Shown one piece after another: positions 6,397 to 14,039 of a DNA stretch of 15,084 nucleotides (position 1 is its first letter; the number at the start of each line of letters is the position of its first letter). The notes beneath the pieces are model-generated. The model was not told the DNA's origin and did no database searches. It saw nothing but the letters and a program-made list of their open reading frames with translations. Made by a program: the position numbers and the translations under genes. The DNA comes from Minisyncoccota bacterium. Lineage in GTDB: Bacteria; Patescibacteriota; Minisyncoccia; UBA6257; HR35. The DNA lies in NCBI GenBank assembly GCA_938048445.1, contig CALIVE010000043.1, forward strand, positions 1-15,084, in the 5' to 3' direction.

Positions 6397-7335
6397 ATGC
6401 CTATAATTGAAATTAACAAAAAAGAATCTCAAATTAAAAAAGACCCTAATTTAATAAGACAAGAAATGTTAAAGAAAGAGGCTACTTTGTCTGCTGTGTT
6501 AGCTCATCCAAGAGGTTTAGATAAAATCGCTGCTACATTAACAAATCCTGTGCGGATGTATCTTGATTATGTTTCTATTTCTCGTAAGCTTGTGGTAGTT
6601 GAGCCAATTCCTGAAGGGCAAATTGCTTATTTTGATTATGATATTCCTGAATTTTATGGTGTGAAAGTTGGTGCTGATGGTACTTCCCGCTTCATTATTT
6701 GTAGAGCTGAGCGTGTTCAAATTGACCCATTTGAAATCTTTTCTAAAGCAAAGGTTCCTTTCAAAGAATTAAGAATTAGGAAATATCGTGTATTTGATAG
6801 AATGAAAGAAAGGCTAAAACAAGCGATGGCTTTAAGAGAGGATTTATTATGGTTTTCACTTTTCCATTCTGCTGCTAATGTTTACAATCAAGAAATTATT
6901 GAATCAGGAAATATAACGAAAGATGGTCTTGCCAAAGCTTTTGAAATGGTTGAGAGACATCGTTTGATTGTGTCTGGTGTTGTTCTTTCTCCGACTTCTG
7001 TTTTGGGTATTAGAACTTGGCAAAGGGATTATATTGATGAAGTTGCTCGTATTGAGATTAGAAGGACTGGTTATCTTGGCAACATTTTTGGTGCCAGCTT
7101 CTATGTAACAAATATGATTAAGCCTGTTGTGGAAAATGGAAATAATATTGTTTATCTTTATGTGGTAACTGCTCCTGAATTCCTTGGATGGTATCCAATT
7201 TATGAAGATGCAGCTATTGTTCCTGCTGATAGAGGTGATGATGGATTACTTGGCTTAACTTGCTATCAACTCTGCGGAATGATTGTTCACAATGCTCGTG
7301 GTGTTGCTCGTGTAAAAACAATTATTACGCCATAA
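6397..7335 (+). CDS. Major capsid protein, HK97-type fold
   Basis: 312 residues. The N-terminus is short and charged (MPIIEINKKESQIKKD). Next comes the pattern of phage major capsid proteins: TLTNPVRMYLDYVSISRKLV, then VVEPIPEGQIAYFDYDIP, matching the 'P-V-R-x-x-L-D-Y-x-x-I-x-R-K-L-x-x-V-x-P-x-P-x-G' signature I associate with an HK97-fold subgroup. A long spine-like helix follows (FDRMKERLKQAMALREDLLW), then a P-domain-like part (VVLSPTSVLGIRTWQRDYID) and a C-terminal beta region (DGLLGLTCYQLCGMIVHNARGVARVKTI). The near absence of an N-terminal delta domain agrees with a separate scaffold gene upstream. GGAG at 6386-6389 supports the ATG. It should be the most abundant virion protein, forming the icosahedral shell. 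Confidence is high because fold pattern, size and neighbours agree. Confidence 0.88.
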   Translation: MPIIEINKKESQIKKDPNLIRQEMLKKEATLSAVLAHPRGLDKIAATLTNPVRMYLDYVSISRKLVVVEPIPEGQIAYFDYDIPEFYGVKVGADGTSRFIICRAERVQIDPFEIFSKAKVPFKELRIRKYRVFDRMKERLKQAMALREDLLWFSLFHSAANVYNQEIIESGNITKDGLAKAFEMVERHRLIVSGVVLSPTSVLGIRTWQRDYIDEVARIEIRRTGYLGNIFGASFYVTNMIKPVVENGNNIVYLYVVTAPEFLGWYPIYEDAAIVPADRGDDGLLGLTCYQLCGMIVHNARGVARVKTIITP

Positions 7336-7350
7336 TTATAGAATAGATAA

Positions 7351-7369
7351 GGGTGGTGTGTGGGTGGGG
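7351..7369 (+). other. G-rich tract after the capsid gene
   Basis: GGG-T-GG-TGTGT-GGG-T-GGGG (19 bases, no A or C) lies between the capsid stop codon and the next ribosome-binding site. It stands out sharply in A/T-rich surroundings. It could form a two-tier G-quadruplex on the RNA or the non-template DNA strand. It cannot form an ordinary hairpin alone. Confidence 0.5.
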
Positions 7370-7406
7370 TTAAAAAATTTAATTTAAAGATAAAAAGGAG
7401 GTAATC

Positions 7407-7910
7407 GTGCCAGAAAAGAAACCAAGAATTTCAGAAATACAATTAAATGCTTTAAAAACACTTGGTAGAGTTAATGTTGAATCAAAGCAAATAACTTTTC
7501 AGCCAGAATACAAAGAAGTTCGTTTTGTTTTTAATGGAACAAGTTCGGTTATTCATATTGGAGACCTTCGTTTAAATTCTGGTGAGTTAGGAATATTTAT
7601 TAGTCCTGGTGAATTGATTGACCTTGAATTTTTTGCAACAAAAGAGAACATTAAAGCATCCATTAATTTATACAATGCAATTAATGCTGGTATTTTAAAA
7701 GTTGTTGAAGACCCAATGAATATTAAACCAGAAGAATTAAAAGTTGAGAAACCTTTAATTGAATCTCTTGAACAAAAAGAACCTGGTTCAGAAATTAAAG
7801 ATACCACACCAAATCCTTTTGAAAAAGAGCTTGAAAAAGATTATGAAAGAGAAGAAGAGGAAATTAAAAAAATAGAATCAAGAGGCAGAGGAAGAAGAAA
7901 GATTAGTTAA
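7407..7910 (+). CDS. Capsid-associated phage protein, N-terminal beta domain and charged tail
   Basis: 167 residues starting at GTG, fixed by the strong site AAGGAGGT (7395-7402) four bases upstream. Residues about 35-95 match a recurrent phage pattern found next to capsid genes. It reads: strand FVFNGTSSVIHIGDLRL, turn NSGELGIFISPGELIDLEFF, then KASINLYNAINAGILKVVED (compare 'L-x-P-G-E-x-x-D-L' followed by 'S-x-x-L-x-x-A-I-x-x-G-x-L-K-V-V'). The rest (about 100-167) is charged and probably extended or coiled, and ends in a basic GRGRRKIS. A small fold plus long charged tail fits a minor head or head-closure protein. Its separate strong ribosome-binding site after the G-rich tract suggests its own translation rate rather than coupling to the capsid gene. 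Exact function is unknown. Confidence 0.72.
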   Translation: MPEKKPRISEIQLNALKTLGRVNVESKQITFQPEYKEVRFVFNGTSSVIHIGDLRLNSGELGIFISPGELIDLEFFATKENIKASINLYNAINAGILKVVEDPMNIKPEELKVEKPLIESLEQKEPGSEIKDTTPNPFEKELEKDYEREEEEIKKIESRGRGRRKIS

Positions 7911-7921
7911 TATTTAAATTA

Positions 7922-8767
7922 ATGTATTCAGTATTTGAAATTCAAAAACCTGAGCTTCTTTATTCTGATTCCCATATAACTCTTCTTTGTGTTTTTAAAG
8001 ACCAAAATGGTGTTCCGATTGATGTTATAAATCCGACTTTTCAGATTTATAAAGGTGAGCAGATTGACCCTGAAAAAGAGGTTACGACAAAAGTTCAGAT
8101 TTTAAAGCCTTTACAAAAAAGTCCAGAAGATTTAATTGGTCATTATGTTGTTACTTTTTTAACGAAAGAGTTAGAACCTGGTAGATATCTTTTAGTTTGC
8201 AAAGGTTATGACCAAAACAATAATGAAATTATTTTACAGGCGATTACTGATTTATTTGAGATTTCAAGAACTCAATGGTTGATTGAAATGGTTTTATCAG
8301 GTTTAAAAGGCAAATATAATCTTTTAATTCCTAATCATTATTTAACTTTTGACCCAAGGAAGAGGCCTTGGACGGATGGTGAGATTTATGATGCTTTAAT
8401 AAGAAGTTTAAATGATATTAATTTGACGCCACCAATATTAGATTATTATTTTGACCTTGAGACTTGTCCAGCGACAAACTTATTAATTCTTGGTGGGCAA
8501 TTATATTCTTTAATAGCAATTGATGCTTTGGAAGGAATAAACTTTTTTGATATTTCAACACCAATTCATATAACTTTTTACAAAGGTGATAAAATTAGAG
8601 GAGTTTATACTTTTATTAAAGATATGTATTATACACCTTTAAGAGAATGGAAACAAAATTATTGGTTTAATACAATACAGGAGCGGGCATTAGTTATGCG
8701 AAGAGTACCGATTAGGATTGTGCGACCAATAAGTGATGAATTATTTTTCCATAGATTATATTGGTAA
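7922..8767 (+). CDS. Putative neck/head-completion protein with Ig-like N-terminus
   Basis: 281 residues. About 1-115 reads as an Ig-like beta sandwich: SDSHITLLCVFKDQNGVPID, then GHYVVTFLTKELEPGRYLLV, like bacterial Ig modules with a 'D-x-N-G' loop and 'L-x-P-G-x-Y' end strands. About 140-235 has the helical pattern WTDGEIYDALIRSLNDIN, then LLILGGQLYSLIAIDALEG. That pattern is familiar in phage proteins between capsid and tail genes that act as head-tail adaptors. The C-terminus is basic and aromatic. No ribosome-binding site is visible before the ATG, which lies 11 bases after the preceding stop. The gene is followed after three bases by the next start, so coupling is likely. Role inferred from position and domain type. 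Confidence 0.68.
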   Translation: MYSVFEIQKPELLYSDSHITLLCVFKDQNGVPIDVINPTFQIYKGEQIDPEKEVTTKVQILKPLQKSPEDLIGHYVVTFLTKELEPGRYLLVCKGYDQNNNEIILQAITDLFEISRTQWLIEMVLSGLKGKYNLLIPNHYLTFDPRKRPWTDGEIYDALIRSLNDINLTPPILDYYFDLETCPATNLLILGGQLYSLIAIDALEGINFFDISTPIHITFYKGDKIRGVYTFIKDMYYTPLREWKQNYWFNTIQERALVMRRVPIRIVRPISDELFFHRLYW

Positions 8768-8770
8768 TTT

Positions 8771-9376
8771 ATGAAAAATCTAATTTATTCAGGGACATAT
8801 TTCTTAAGAATTTGCTTAATACATTTTTTAAGAAACATTTTTGAGAAGGAAGATTATATTCCAGAAGAATTTAGGTACAATCCTGATGAAAATTTAACAA
8901 AAATTAGGATTAAAGGAGTTTATTCAATTGAAGAAAAAAGATTACCAGGTATTTATATTGGAAGTATAATTGAAGAAAATGTTCCTGCTTTTCTTGGTGA
9001 AAATATAAAGGAAGAAATAATAATAAACAATGAACCTTATTTTGGAAAAATAAATCCAATTTTTCATTATTATGCGACCGAGATTTTAGTATCCGATTTT
9101 AATTCAGTTTCAGCCGAACAATTACAAAGTTTAGTTAATTTAGTATTTAGTTTAAAGAAAAACAAAATAAAATTAATGGAAGATTATGGACTTTGTTTAG
9201 ACCCAGCTTTTCCTGTAAGAACATCAGCACCAAGAATTTCGTTGATACCAGGTGCTAATGTTAATGAATATTCTTATATAATTTCTTTTAGAGTTTTTTG
9301 GCAAGGAGAATATTTTATTACAGAAGAAATTGAAACAATTGCAGATGAATTGATTAAAATTGAGCGTGTTGTATAG
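8771..9376 (+). CDS. Putative tail terminator/tail completion protein
   Basis: 201 residues, starting three bases after the previous stop with no ribosome-binding site, so probably coupled. After a helical N-terminus there is a beta hairpin region (RIKGVYSIEEKRLPGIYIGS), then EENVPAFLGENIKEEIIINN and a YYATEILVSDFNSVSAEQL segment. The 'R-L-P-G-I-Y-I' strand, the glycine loop and the later '[ST]-x-x-x-E-Q-L-x-x-L-V-N-L-V' helix follow the pattern of phage neck and tail terminator proteins, which cap the tail tube and join it to the head. It lies directly before the sheath gene, where such proteins are usual in myoviruses. Family membership is inferred. Confidence 0.65.
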   Translation: MKNLIYSGTYFLRICLIHFLRNIFEKEDYIPEEFRYNPDENLTKIRIKGVYSIEEKRLPGIYIGSIIEENVPAFLGENIKEEIIINNEPYFGKINPIFHYYATEILVSDFNSVSAEQLQSLVNLVFSLKKNKIKLMEDYGLCLDPAFPVRTSAPRISLIPGANVNEYSYIISFRVFWQGEYFITEEIETIADELIKIERVV

Positions 9377-9378
9377 AA

Positions 9379-9418
9379 CTGTTAAATTTAGTTTTTAAAT
9401 TTTTAATTTAATTGGAGG
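9379..9418 (+). promoter_or_regulatory. Leader element before the sheath gene
   Basis: CTGT (9379-9382) starts a block CTGTTAAATTTAGTTTT that matches the tube-gene leader in 15 of 17 positions. AAATTTA (9384-9390) and TAAATTT (9396-9402) can pair around a GTTTT loop. GGAGG (9414-9418) is the ribosome-binding site for 9423. Confidence 0.45.
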
Positions 9419-9422
9419 CAAA

Positions 9423-11270
9423 ATGCCAGGTGAAATTGTAGTTAAACGAATAGAAGGAGCAGCAGTCCAAGAGCCCTTTTTAATTGGTGTATTAAAGATT
9501 GGTGTTGTTGGTAGAAGTCGTGGCAGAAACACTGAAACTTCTTTTGGTTGTATTAGAAAAAGCACAATTGAGACAATGGATGATTTTCCAGTTCAAGATA
9601 ATTCAGCAATTGATACAAAGATTAGAGGTGTTTTATATGCCAAGAATTTAGTTAATGGACACACAGATGAAGTTTTTGTTCCTGGTCTTCATTTCAATGT
9701 TTATGCGTTAGTAGGTGGCAATTATATTTTATTAGACCCAAAGAATTTTGGTGATTATGAGAATGCTTCTTCATTGAAAATTGATTGGAGTAAATCACCA
9801 AGACTTCAAGCGCCACCAATTTTGACATTGAATGAAATTAGTGGCAATTTAAATGCAGGAACTTATACAGTGGCAATTACAGCATTTGACCAAAGAAGTT
9901 CTGGTGAAAATTATTATGAAACTACTCTTTCACCTACAAAAGAGATAACTTTGAGTGGTACTGGAAAAGGAATTAGAGTGAGTTGGCGAAAGGTTGAGTA
10001 TGCTAAAGGATACAGAGTTTGGATTAAATCTGATGAAACTTGGTATGTTGCTGCTACAATACAAGATAAGTATACAACAACAGCAGATATTCAAAGCTTA
10101 GGTTCACAAACTACTCCGCCTTTGGTTAACAATTCCCGCCAAGTTCCTCCGCCTTCTACTGGAACAACTCCGACTTATCAATTATTCTATTTCTATGGCA
10201 AAATTGAAACAAATGTTGTTAAAGAATTCACAAGTTTTCAACAGGTTTTAGATGAGCACGGAATGGGTTCAGAGTTAACAAACATAGCAAGAATTTATAT
10301 GAATCCAGAGTTTAATAATGCTCCTGTTTTGTGTACAGTTGTTCCCGAAGGTGAAACTCTGAATGATTACATTGAGGCAGTCAGCAAATTCTCTCAACAT
10401 CACGTTCAATTCATTGTTGTTTTATATGCTGGTAGTGAAGATGTAATGGATTACATTGAAAATGTTAAACCAATTTATGATTTAGCAGTTTCATTATCTC
10501 ACGAAGAGACTGGACAGAAAGAATGTTATGCTATTTTTGCTTTGCCAGGAAAGCAGAATAGAGACAAAAGAGATATAATAACTTTCTGTTCTGCTTTTCA
10601 AGCTACTGGAACAAAAGGAAAAAGAGGTATTTTAGTTGTTCCAGATGGTTTTAATGTTAAGTTTGCCAGTTGGTTAAATACAGATGGAACTTATACATCA
10701 AGATACACTTTATTAGACCCAGCAGGGATTGATATTACACCAATTGCTTTTGCTGGTGCTTGTTTTGCCAGATACATTGGTATGAGGGATATTGCTGAAC
10801 CATTAACAGAAAAAGACACAGCTGGTTTTATTTTCACTGAAATGCCTTTTACAACAACTGAAATTGGTCAATTCATAGAAGCTGGTGCGATGGTTGTTAG
10901 AAATGACAACAGAATTCCTATTACTCATAGATTCATTAATATGTCTCTTCCAGTTTTAAGTTTAGAGGATGCGGAGATGAATATTGCTATTGTTGAAGAT
11001 TGGATGAAGAATGATTTGAGAAGAGTTTTAAGAAAATACAGAGGAAGAAAAATGATTGGTGCGGTTCTTCACGCTGCTCAACGAACTCTTATTCAAAAAT
11101 TAGAGCAATATGTTAATGAAAGCATAATTGCTTATTTTGATGCTAATAGTGTTACAGTGAGACAAGATGAGACGCAGAAAGATAGATTAATTGGCTTTTT
11201 CAAATATATGCCGATTTATCCAATTAACAGAATAAAGATTCTTTATGATTTTACATTTGTAGTTTTATAA
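9423..11270 (+). CDS. Contractile tail sheath protein with inserted Fn3-like domain
   Basis: 615 residues. The N-terminus (MPGEIVVKRIEGAAVQEPFL) and the barrel-like region to about 122 are followed by an insertion at about 123-245. The insertion reads as a fibronectin type III-like module: NLNAGTYTVAITAFDQRSSG, then KGIRVSWRKVEYAKGYRVWI. The sheath core resumes near 254 (YQLFYFYGKIETNVVKEFTS) with the usual 'y-x-S-x-x-x-V-L-x-x-x-G' start. A Rossmann-like part follows (HHVQFIVVLYAGSEDVMDYI, CYAIFALPG). The C-terminal sheath domain has NDNRIPITHRFINMSL and ends in YMPIYPINRIKILYDFTFVVL-type strands, the classic 'PI-x-P-x-N-x-I' ending of sheath proteins. Sheath subunits stack around the tube and contract to drive it through the envelope. 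GGAGG five bases before the ATG fits high expression. The Fn3-like insert is probably exposed on the tail surface. Confidence 0.9.
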   Translation: MPGEIVVKRIEGAAVQEPFLIGVLKIGVVGRSRGRNTETSFGCIRKSTIETMDDFPVQDNSAIDTKIRGVLYAKNLVNGHTDEVFVPGLHFNVYALVGGNYILLDPKNFGDYENASSLKIDWSKSPRLQAPPILTLNEISGNLNAGTYTVAITAFDQRSSGENYYETTLSPTKEITLSGTGKGIRVSWRKVEYAKGYRVWIKSDETWYVAATIQDKYTTTADIQSLGSQTTPPLVNNSRQVPPPSTGTTPTYQLFYFYGKIETNVVKEFTSFQQVLDEHGMGSELTNIARIYMNPEFNNAPVLCTVVPEGETLNDYIEAVSKFSQHHVQFIVVLYAGSEDVMDYIENVKPIYDLAVSLSHEETGQKECYAIFALPGKQNRDKRDIITFCSAFQATGTKGKRGILVVPDGFNVKFASWLNTDGTYTSRYTLLDPAGIDITPIAFAGACFARYIGMRDIAEPLTEKDTAGFIFTEMPFTTTEIGQFIEAGAMVVRNDNRIPITHRFINMSLPVLSLEDAEMNIAIVEDWMKNDLRRVLRKYRGRKMIGAVLHAAQRTLIQKLEQYVNESIIAYFDANSVTVRQDETQKDRLIGFFKYMPIYPINRIKILYDFTFVVL

Positions 11271-11296
11271 AATTTATTTTAAAATTGTTTAAAAAT

Positions 11297-11335
11297 CTGT
11301 TTTATTTAGTTTTATTAAAAAACAATAAAAAAGGG
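11297..11335 (+). promoter_or_regulatory. Leader element before the tail tube gene
   Basis: CTGT (11297-11300) begins CTGTTTTATTTAGTTTT, close to the sheath leader. Then TTTTATT (11310-11316) pairs with AATAAAA (11324-11330) around an AAAAAAC loop, followed by AAGGG (11331-11335) eight bases before the ATG. The AAAAAAC loop and AAGGG also occur before the decoration gene. Confidence 0.45.
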
Positions 11336-11343
11336 TTAAAAAT

Positions 11344-11850
11344 ATGCCACTTCAATTTCCAGGAGTAAAAATACCAGAAAGCAATAAAGTTGTAGTTGCA
11401 ACTTCAATTTCTGTTCTTAATTCAGATGGAGAAGAGATAGGATTCATACAAGAATTGTCGCCTTCTTCCACAAGAAGGGTTGAAAGAATTAGAGATTTAA
11501 GTGCGACAAGAGCAGGTAGAGTTATTGAACAAATTCCATCACCAGAGGATATATCTTTAACTGGAAGAGGTTTATGTTTATATGAAAAAAGTGCTTTAAA
11601 ATTGATTACAGGGTATTCGCCTGAAGGACACGATGTATGGTTTGCTATAACTCATCAATATATTCCTTTTGATATCAAAGTAACAACAATTCATCCAGCG
11701 ACTAAAAAAGGATGGTATATAGTGTTTGAAAATTGTTGGCTTGCTTCTTATTCAACCACATACCGAGTTGGTGAACTTTTTATAGCCGAGACTTTTACAA
11801 TTCAGCCATCAAGTATTTCTTCTGATGTTGTTCCTTTGCCTGTTGGATAA
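11344..11850 (+). CDS. Tail tube protein
   Basis: 168 residues, directly after the sheath gene, where tube genes nearly always lie. The fold is a beta sandwich: NSDGEEIGFIQELSPSSTRR, then VERIRDLSATRAGRVIEQIP. The pattern 'G-x-I-Q-E-L-x-P-S-x-x-R-x-V-E-R-I-R-x-L' followed by '[KR]-V-x-E-x-[IV]-P' is that of the phage tail tube family (T4 gp19/XkdM-like fold). Later strands include GWYIVFENCWLASYSTTYRV and GELFIAETFTI. The subunit forms stacked hexamers making the inner tube through which DNA passes. The C-terminus (SSISSDVVPLPVG) is short and probably extended. Ribosome-binding site AAGGG fits the ATG. Confidence 0.85.
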   Translation: MPLQFPGVKIPESNKVVVATSISVLNSDGEEIGFIQELSPSSTRRVERIRDLSATRAGRVIEQIPSPEDISLTGRGLCLYEKSALKLITGYSPEGHDVWFAITHQYIPFDIKVTTIHPATKKGWYIVFENCWLASYSTTYRVGELFIAETFTIQPSSISSDVVPLPVG

Positions 11851-11900
11851 TATATCGTTTTAGTTTTAAATAGATAGCTGTATATTTTCTAAATCTGTTT

Positions 11901-12440
11901 ATGGCTTATATTAGATACATAGGAAGTGATTATCCTGAATCTAAAATTCCTCCCGAATTTGATTCTCTTTTAAATATAGGAAAAAAATCTGTTGAAGTTC
12001 AAATATTTGGTTTCATTTGGATAATCGCTACAATAGAGGAATGGGAAAGAAGGGTTATAGCAAAAGCCTTATCAAATTTAGATAATCTCGCCAAAACACA
12101 ACTTCAAAGAGTTGAAATTCTTACACAGGCTATAGTTGGCGTTAAAGACCCTTTAACAACACAAGAGTGGAGATTTTATGAACCATCAGAAAAAATTGTT
12201 TTACGTTCTTTACTTTTAACACTTGATTCAAAGGTTATTGATTCTCTTTTTTATGCTTATACTTTATTGGAAGCGCAAGCGCAAAAGGAGTTTGATGAAA
12301 AATATCCAAATATTTTAAAAGAAATAAAAGAGCAGATTTTAGGCCCAGAGATTCCAGAAATAAAAGAAGAACAGAATAAAGAATTAGAAGACAAAAATGA
12401 AAAAACAAATCATATAGAAAATTTTCCAGAAGAGGAATGA
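11901..12440 (+). CDS. Putative tail assembly chaperone, first protein
   Basis: 179 residues. A small N-terminal part (RYIGSDYPESKIPPEFDSLL) leads into helices with EEWERRVIAKALSNLDNLAK, then TQLQRVEILTQAIVGVKDP. Tail assembly chaperones of the lambda gpG type show the same '[AS]-x-[AL]-x-x-x-D-x-x-x-[KR]-x-x-x-x-x-x-x-x-L-x-x-A-I-x-[GS]-[IV]' helices. The C-terminus (from about 150) is Glu/Lys-rich and disordered. The gene overlaps the next by four bases (ATGA), and the next frame is -1 relative to it, the usual arrangement of chaperone gene pairs. No ribosome-binding site is visible. Its leader (11851-11900) contains two CTGT boxes at 11879 and 11895, the second ending two bases before the ATG. 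The chaperones fold around the tape measure during tail assembly. Confidence 0.65.
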   Translation: MAYIRYIGSDYPESKIPPEFDSLLNIGKKSVEVQIFGFIWIIATIEEWERRVIAKALSNLDNLAKTQLQRVEILTQAIVGVKDPLTTQEWRFYEPSEKIVLRSLLLTLDSKVIDSLFYAYTLLEAQAQKEFDEKYPNILKEIKEQILGPEIPEIKEEQNKELEDKNEKTNHIENFPEEE

Positions 12441-13060
12441 CGATTACACAAATTTTAAAAGCAATAAGAAAAAGAAAAATTGAAAATATTTTTGATATAA
12501 AAGACAATATAACATTTGAATATGATTTTAATTCTTACAAATTTAAATTTAAATTATATTTTAACCGAAAGAATGATTTAGAAAATTCATTAATTTCAAT
12601 TAAATTTAAAAACAAAGAATTGAAAGCAAAAAATTTTTTAAACTATTTTTCATTTCCATTAGTGAGGCATCTTGAAAGTGTTTTATCTTTAATTGAATCA
12701 GTTTATTTTTTTAGAGAATATGAATTATATAAAGAAGTTTTGGACATTCTTGATAAAGAGCCTTTTAGGACACAATGGATAATTTCAAAGCAAACAAATT
12801 TTAAAAACATTAATATGAAATTTGTTTATGAACATCCAATATTAAATTTATGGTTTTTTAAAAATATTAAAAAAGACAATGAAGAGAAAATTGAAGAAAA
12901 AAAGATTGACCTTATGTTTACAAATCCGCAACTTTATAATGAGATTTTTTCAAAGGCTCAAGAATTATCTTCGCCTTATGAATCTGATGTTGTTAAAAAA
13001 GCATTGGAAACTTATAGACTTAAAAAAATGGCTAAAAAAATGAAAAAAGAAAATGGCTAA
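12437..13060 (+). CDS. Putative second tail assembly chaperone-like protein
   Basis: 207 residues, very Lys-, Phe- and Asn-rich. It starts in the ATGA overlap with the preceding gene. GAGG at 12432-12435 lies too close to act well as a ribosome-binding site, so termination-reinitiation is the likely translation route. The N-terminal part (about 1-70) alternates strands (ITFEYDFNSYKFKFKLYF, SLISIKFKNKELKAKNF). The middle (about 70-125) is helical. The end is Lys-rich (KKMAKKMKKENG). Its position after the first chaperone candidate suggests a partner in tape-measure folding, but the sequence alone does not show it. Its last eight bases overlap the next gene. Confidence 0.6.
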   Translation: MTITQILKAIRKRKIENIFDIKDNITFEYDFNSYKFKFKLYFNRKNDLENSLISIKFKNKELKAKNFLNYFSFPLVRHLESVLSLIESVYFFREYELYKEVLDILDKEPFRTQWIISKQTNFKNINMKFVYEHPILNLWFFKNIKKDNEEKIEEKKIDLMFTNPQLYNEIFSKAQELSSPYESDVVKKALETYRLKKMAKKMKKENG

Positions 13061-13961
13061 TTGGTTTGATATTTATCAAAGAGAAAAAGTTGAGCGAGAA
13101 GGTGATTTTAAAACGCCTCCAGAAAGAGGGACAATAGGTGCTGTTGAACAAAGAACAAGTAGAAGTCAAAATAGAAGAGGTCCTTTAGAAGTTCCTGATT
13201 GGAGGAATCCTGATTTATGGACTTCACTTACTGATGTTTCTTATCTTATTGATGTTGGTTATATTCTTGATAAAAAAAGAAAGGAAAAAATAACAAAAGA
13301 TTTAGGAGCTTTTATTGTTTCTACTTTAAGTTTTATTCTTGCTTCAGCATATGCTGATAATAGAGAAATAGTACAAATATTAGAAACATTTACAAATATT
13401 TTTAGTACTTTTCTTTCAAAAAGACTTTGGTTTTATATTTTTCATATTAATCCAAGTGAAATAACTTTTACAGAGAGAAAAATACAAAATGTTCATCAAT
13501 ATGGTTGGGGTTTTTATGATTTAGAGCATTATGGTAATTCTTTAACAGTGATAACAGCCAGAGGAACAACAGGTTTACTTTTGCCACCGAAGTTTATTCA
13601 AGAAACTCTTGTATCAGCAGGATTAAAATGTTGGGCTTATGATGCAAGATTATCTATACCTTATATAAAATTAAATATTTTGCATAAATTGTATAAAGAA
13701 TCTTCGCAATCTTTTTTATTTATTTATTATGGAAAAGCTTATTTTGGTTTTTTTGAAAGTTTTAGTTTTAATCAAAGTGCTGAAAATCCAAGAAAAATAA
13801 ATTATGAGTTTACTTTTAATGCTTGGCCGAAAAGTGTTTTTAATATTTTTCAATGGGAGTTTTCTGGCATAAGAGAAATCAGACATCTTATAGACCCAAG
13901 TTCATTAAGAGAAACAATATTTTTGAATACTTCAAAACAATATGAAACTTCCAGTTCTTAA
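13053..13961 (+). CDS. Putative tail/baseplate protein
   Basis: 302 residues, starting inside the end of the preceding gene (overlap eight bases). About 1-60 is hydrophilic and Arg-rich (TSRSQNRRGPLEVPDWRNPD). About 85-130 is helical and hydrophobic (GAFIVSTLSFILASAYADN), possibly one buried helix rather than a true membrane segment. The C-terminal half is beta-rich: IFHINPSEITFTERK, then HQYGWGFYDLEHYGNSLTVI and TARGTTGLLLP, and later YYGKAYFGFFESFSFNQSAE before NPRKINYEFTFNAWP. The sequence 'INPxEI', 'G-x-x-L-x-x-I-x-x-x-G-x-T-G-x-L' and 'G-x-F-x-S-F-S-[FI]-x-x-x-A-x-N-P-x-x-I-x-Y-x-F-x-F' is, as far as I recall, a pattern of phage baseplate or tail-tip proteins that contact the tube. I cannot name the exact family. 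Confidence 0.65.
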   Translation: MANWFDIYQREKVEREGDFKTPPERGTIGAVEQRTSRSQNRRGPLEVPDWRNPDLWTSLTDVSYLIDVGYILDKKRKEKITKDLGAFIVSTLSFILASAYADNREIVQILETFTNIFSTFLSKRLWFYIFHINPSEITFTERKIQNVHQYGWGFYDLEHYGNSLTVITARGTTGLLLPPKFIQETLVSAGLKCWAYDARLSIPYIKLNILHKLYKESSQSFLFIYYGKAYFGFFESFSFNQSAENPRKINYEFTFNAWPKSVFNIFQWEFSGIREIRHLIDPSSLRETIFLNTSKQYETSSS

Positions 13962-13981
13962 TTAGATTTAAAAAATTTGTT

Positions 13982-14020
13982 TTGTTCATATATTGAAATT
14001 TTGGTATAATATGTTATAAT
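13982..14020 (+). promoter_or_regulatory. Tandem sigma70-type promoters of the 14040 gene
   Basis: Two perfect TATAAT boxes lie ten bases apart (14005-14010 and 14015-14020). TTGAAA (13993-13998) is 16 bases from the second box. TTGTTC (13982-13987) is 17 bases from the first, which also has an extended -10 TGG. The distance from the first box to the ATG (29 bases) is close to that of the 1767 promoter (27 bases), and the surroundings (TTGGGTATAAT and TTTGGTATAAT) nearly match. Confidence 0.72.
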
Positions 14021-14039
14021 ATAGAAAAAGAAGGTTGAA

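Noticed and set aside
5779..11330. A/T-only inverted repeats in several leaders as proof of conserved regulatory hairpins
   Set aside because: Seven- to eight-base all-A/T arms are expected by chance about once or more per leader at this composition; only the accompanying shared sequence (CTGT block, AAAAAAC loop with AAGGG) was kept as worth notice.
12400..12406. AAAAAAC heptamer as a -1 frameshift site between the chaperone candidates
   Set aside because: The codons of the upstream frame read GAA-AAA-ACA here, so the heptamer is not in the required phase; the A-site codon would not re-pair after a -1 slip.
12235..12507. Reverse-strand hydrophobic frame across the chaperone junction
   Set aside because: Its hydrophobicity is the mirror of Lys/Glu-rich codons on the + strand; no promoter or ribosome-binding site is present.
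13300..13360. Single membrane helix in the tail/baseplate candidate
   Set aside because: The stretch is only moderately hydrophobic, contains polar residues and sits inside an otherwise soluble structural protein, so a buried helix is more likely.
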